49,472 nt of DNA from Sporohalobacter salinus (GTDB taxonomy: Bacteria > Bacillota > Halanaerobiia > Halobacteroidales > Acetohalobiaceae), in assembly GCF_016908635.1 (NCBI RefSeq), contig NZ_JAFBEG010000018.1, forward strand, positions 1 through 49,472. Direction: 5' to 3'. Positions within the stretch are counted from its first letter, which is position 1. Each line of letters begins with the position of its first letter. The translations under genes were made by a program, and so were the position numbers. The notes beneath the pieces are model-generated. The model was not told the origin of the DNA, did no database searches, and was given only the letters and a program-made list of their open reading frames with translations. This document shows positions 49,325 to 49,472 of the stretch, piece after piece.

Positions 49325-49472
49325 TTATGCTAAAGAAACAGTAATTGATTCTTCTGTAACATTGCCAGCACAATCAGTAGCTGTAACTGTAATGGTATAA
49401 TCTCCTGCATCTAATCCTGTGGTATCCCAAATATGTGTAACCTCAGCATTATTTTCTCCACGTAAACTTTGC
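49325..49472 (-). CDS. C-terminal end of a bacterial Ig-like repeat protein (partial)
   Basis: Only the last 49 residues lie in the window; the start is beyond the right edge. The piece HIWDTTGLDAGDYTITVTAT-DCAGN-VTEESITVSLA is the closing strands of a bacterial Ig-like domain, of the sort found in secreted or surface adhesins with repeated domains. The stop is at 49325-49327. Size and role of the whole protein are not visible. Confidence 0.8.
   Translation of the reverse strand, partial: QSLRGENNAEVTHIWDTTGLDAGDYTITVTATDCAGNVTEESITVSLA

Noticed and set aside
1-49472. CRISPR array
   Set aside because: No series of regularly spaced direct repeats was found; repeats seen are single hairpins, operators or the tRNA-end pair.

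Overview
The window looks like chromosome from a low-GC, diderm, probably spore-forming anaerobic Firmicute, most likely of the Halanaerobiales (Halobacteroidaceae-like). This is inferred from the very AT-rich DNA, strong GGAGG-type ribosome sites, Firmicute genes (abrB, ytaF, mutM, polA), outer-membrane-type genes (lpxA, a LolCDE-like ABC system, an SLH protein), and anaerobic oxygen-defence genes (A-type flavoprotein, rubredoxin, ahpCF). No 16S gene is present, so the placement is not proven.

Layout. 1-4.7 kb: a ribbon-helix-helix protein, an lpxA-phosphopantetheinyl transferase pair, a PsiE-like membrane protein and an ABC exporter. 4.7-7.5 kb: rubredoxin and the FprA flavoprotein, sharing an AT-rich palindrome upstream, plus two small proteins. 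7.5-14.2 kb: a LolCDE/MacB-like ATPase with two permeases, then thioesterase-mutM-ABC-F. 14.5-18.8 kb: proS convergent with an SSS symporter and Xaa-Pro peptidase. 18.9-22.7 kb: lipoprotein-M48 protease and hflKC. 22.8-24.9 kb: tRNA-Leu(GAG) and two paralogous HTH regulators, one with a terminator-containing leader. 25-26.7 kb: yedF-selD, in which selD carries an in-frame UGA (selenocysteine) that conventional ORF calling cuts off. 26.9-30.2 kb: ytaF-coaE-mgsA-transglycosylase and a cation efflux protein. 30.4-36.3 kb: a polA-tldD-pmbA operon led by an unknown gene. 36.5-38.4 kb: a three-SLH protein, an HTH/zinc protein and tRNA-Leu(CAA).

38.4-43.2 kb is a decayed integrated island. The last 17 bases of tRNA-Leu(CAA) are repeated 4.76 kb downstream. 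Between the copies lie an integrase cut off by an 81-bp IS-end remnant, a nitroreductase, a two-gene ABC exporter whose permease is frameshifted in an A7 run, and a MarR regulator. A TAGTTG-N6-CAACTA palindrome occurs once before the exporter and twice before marR, so the island seems to be a self-contained MarR-controlled efflux/reduction module. Beyond it come ahpCF with a PerR/Fur-like box, a methyltransferase, a PH-like membrane protein, abrB, two tiny ORFs, a possible TnpB relic and the end of an Ig-like protein that runs off the window.

The least expected points are the selenocysteine-containing SelD, the tRNA-Leu island with its operator set, the paralogous HTH-UTRA-like pair with a possible attenuator, and two genes that seem to start at AUU or AUA. 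I saw no CRISPR array, rRNA operon or intact transposase.
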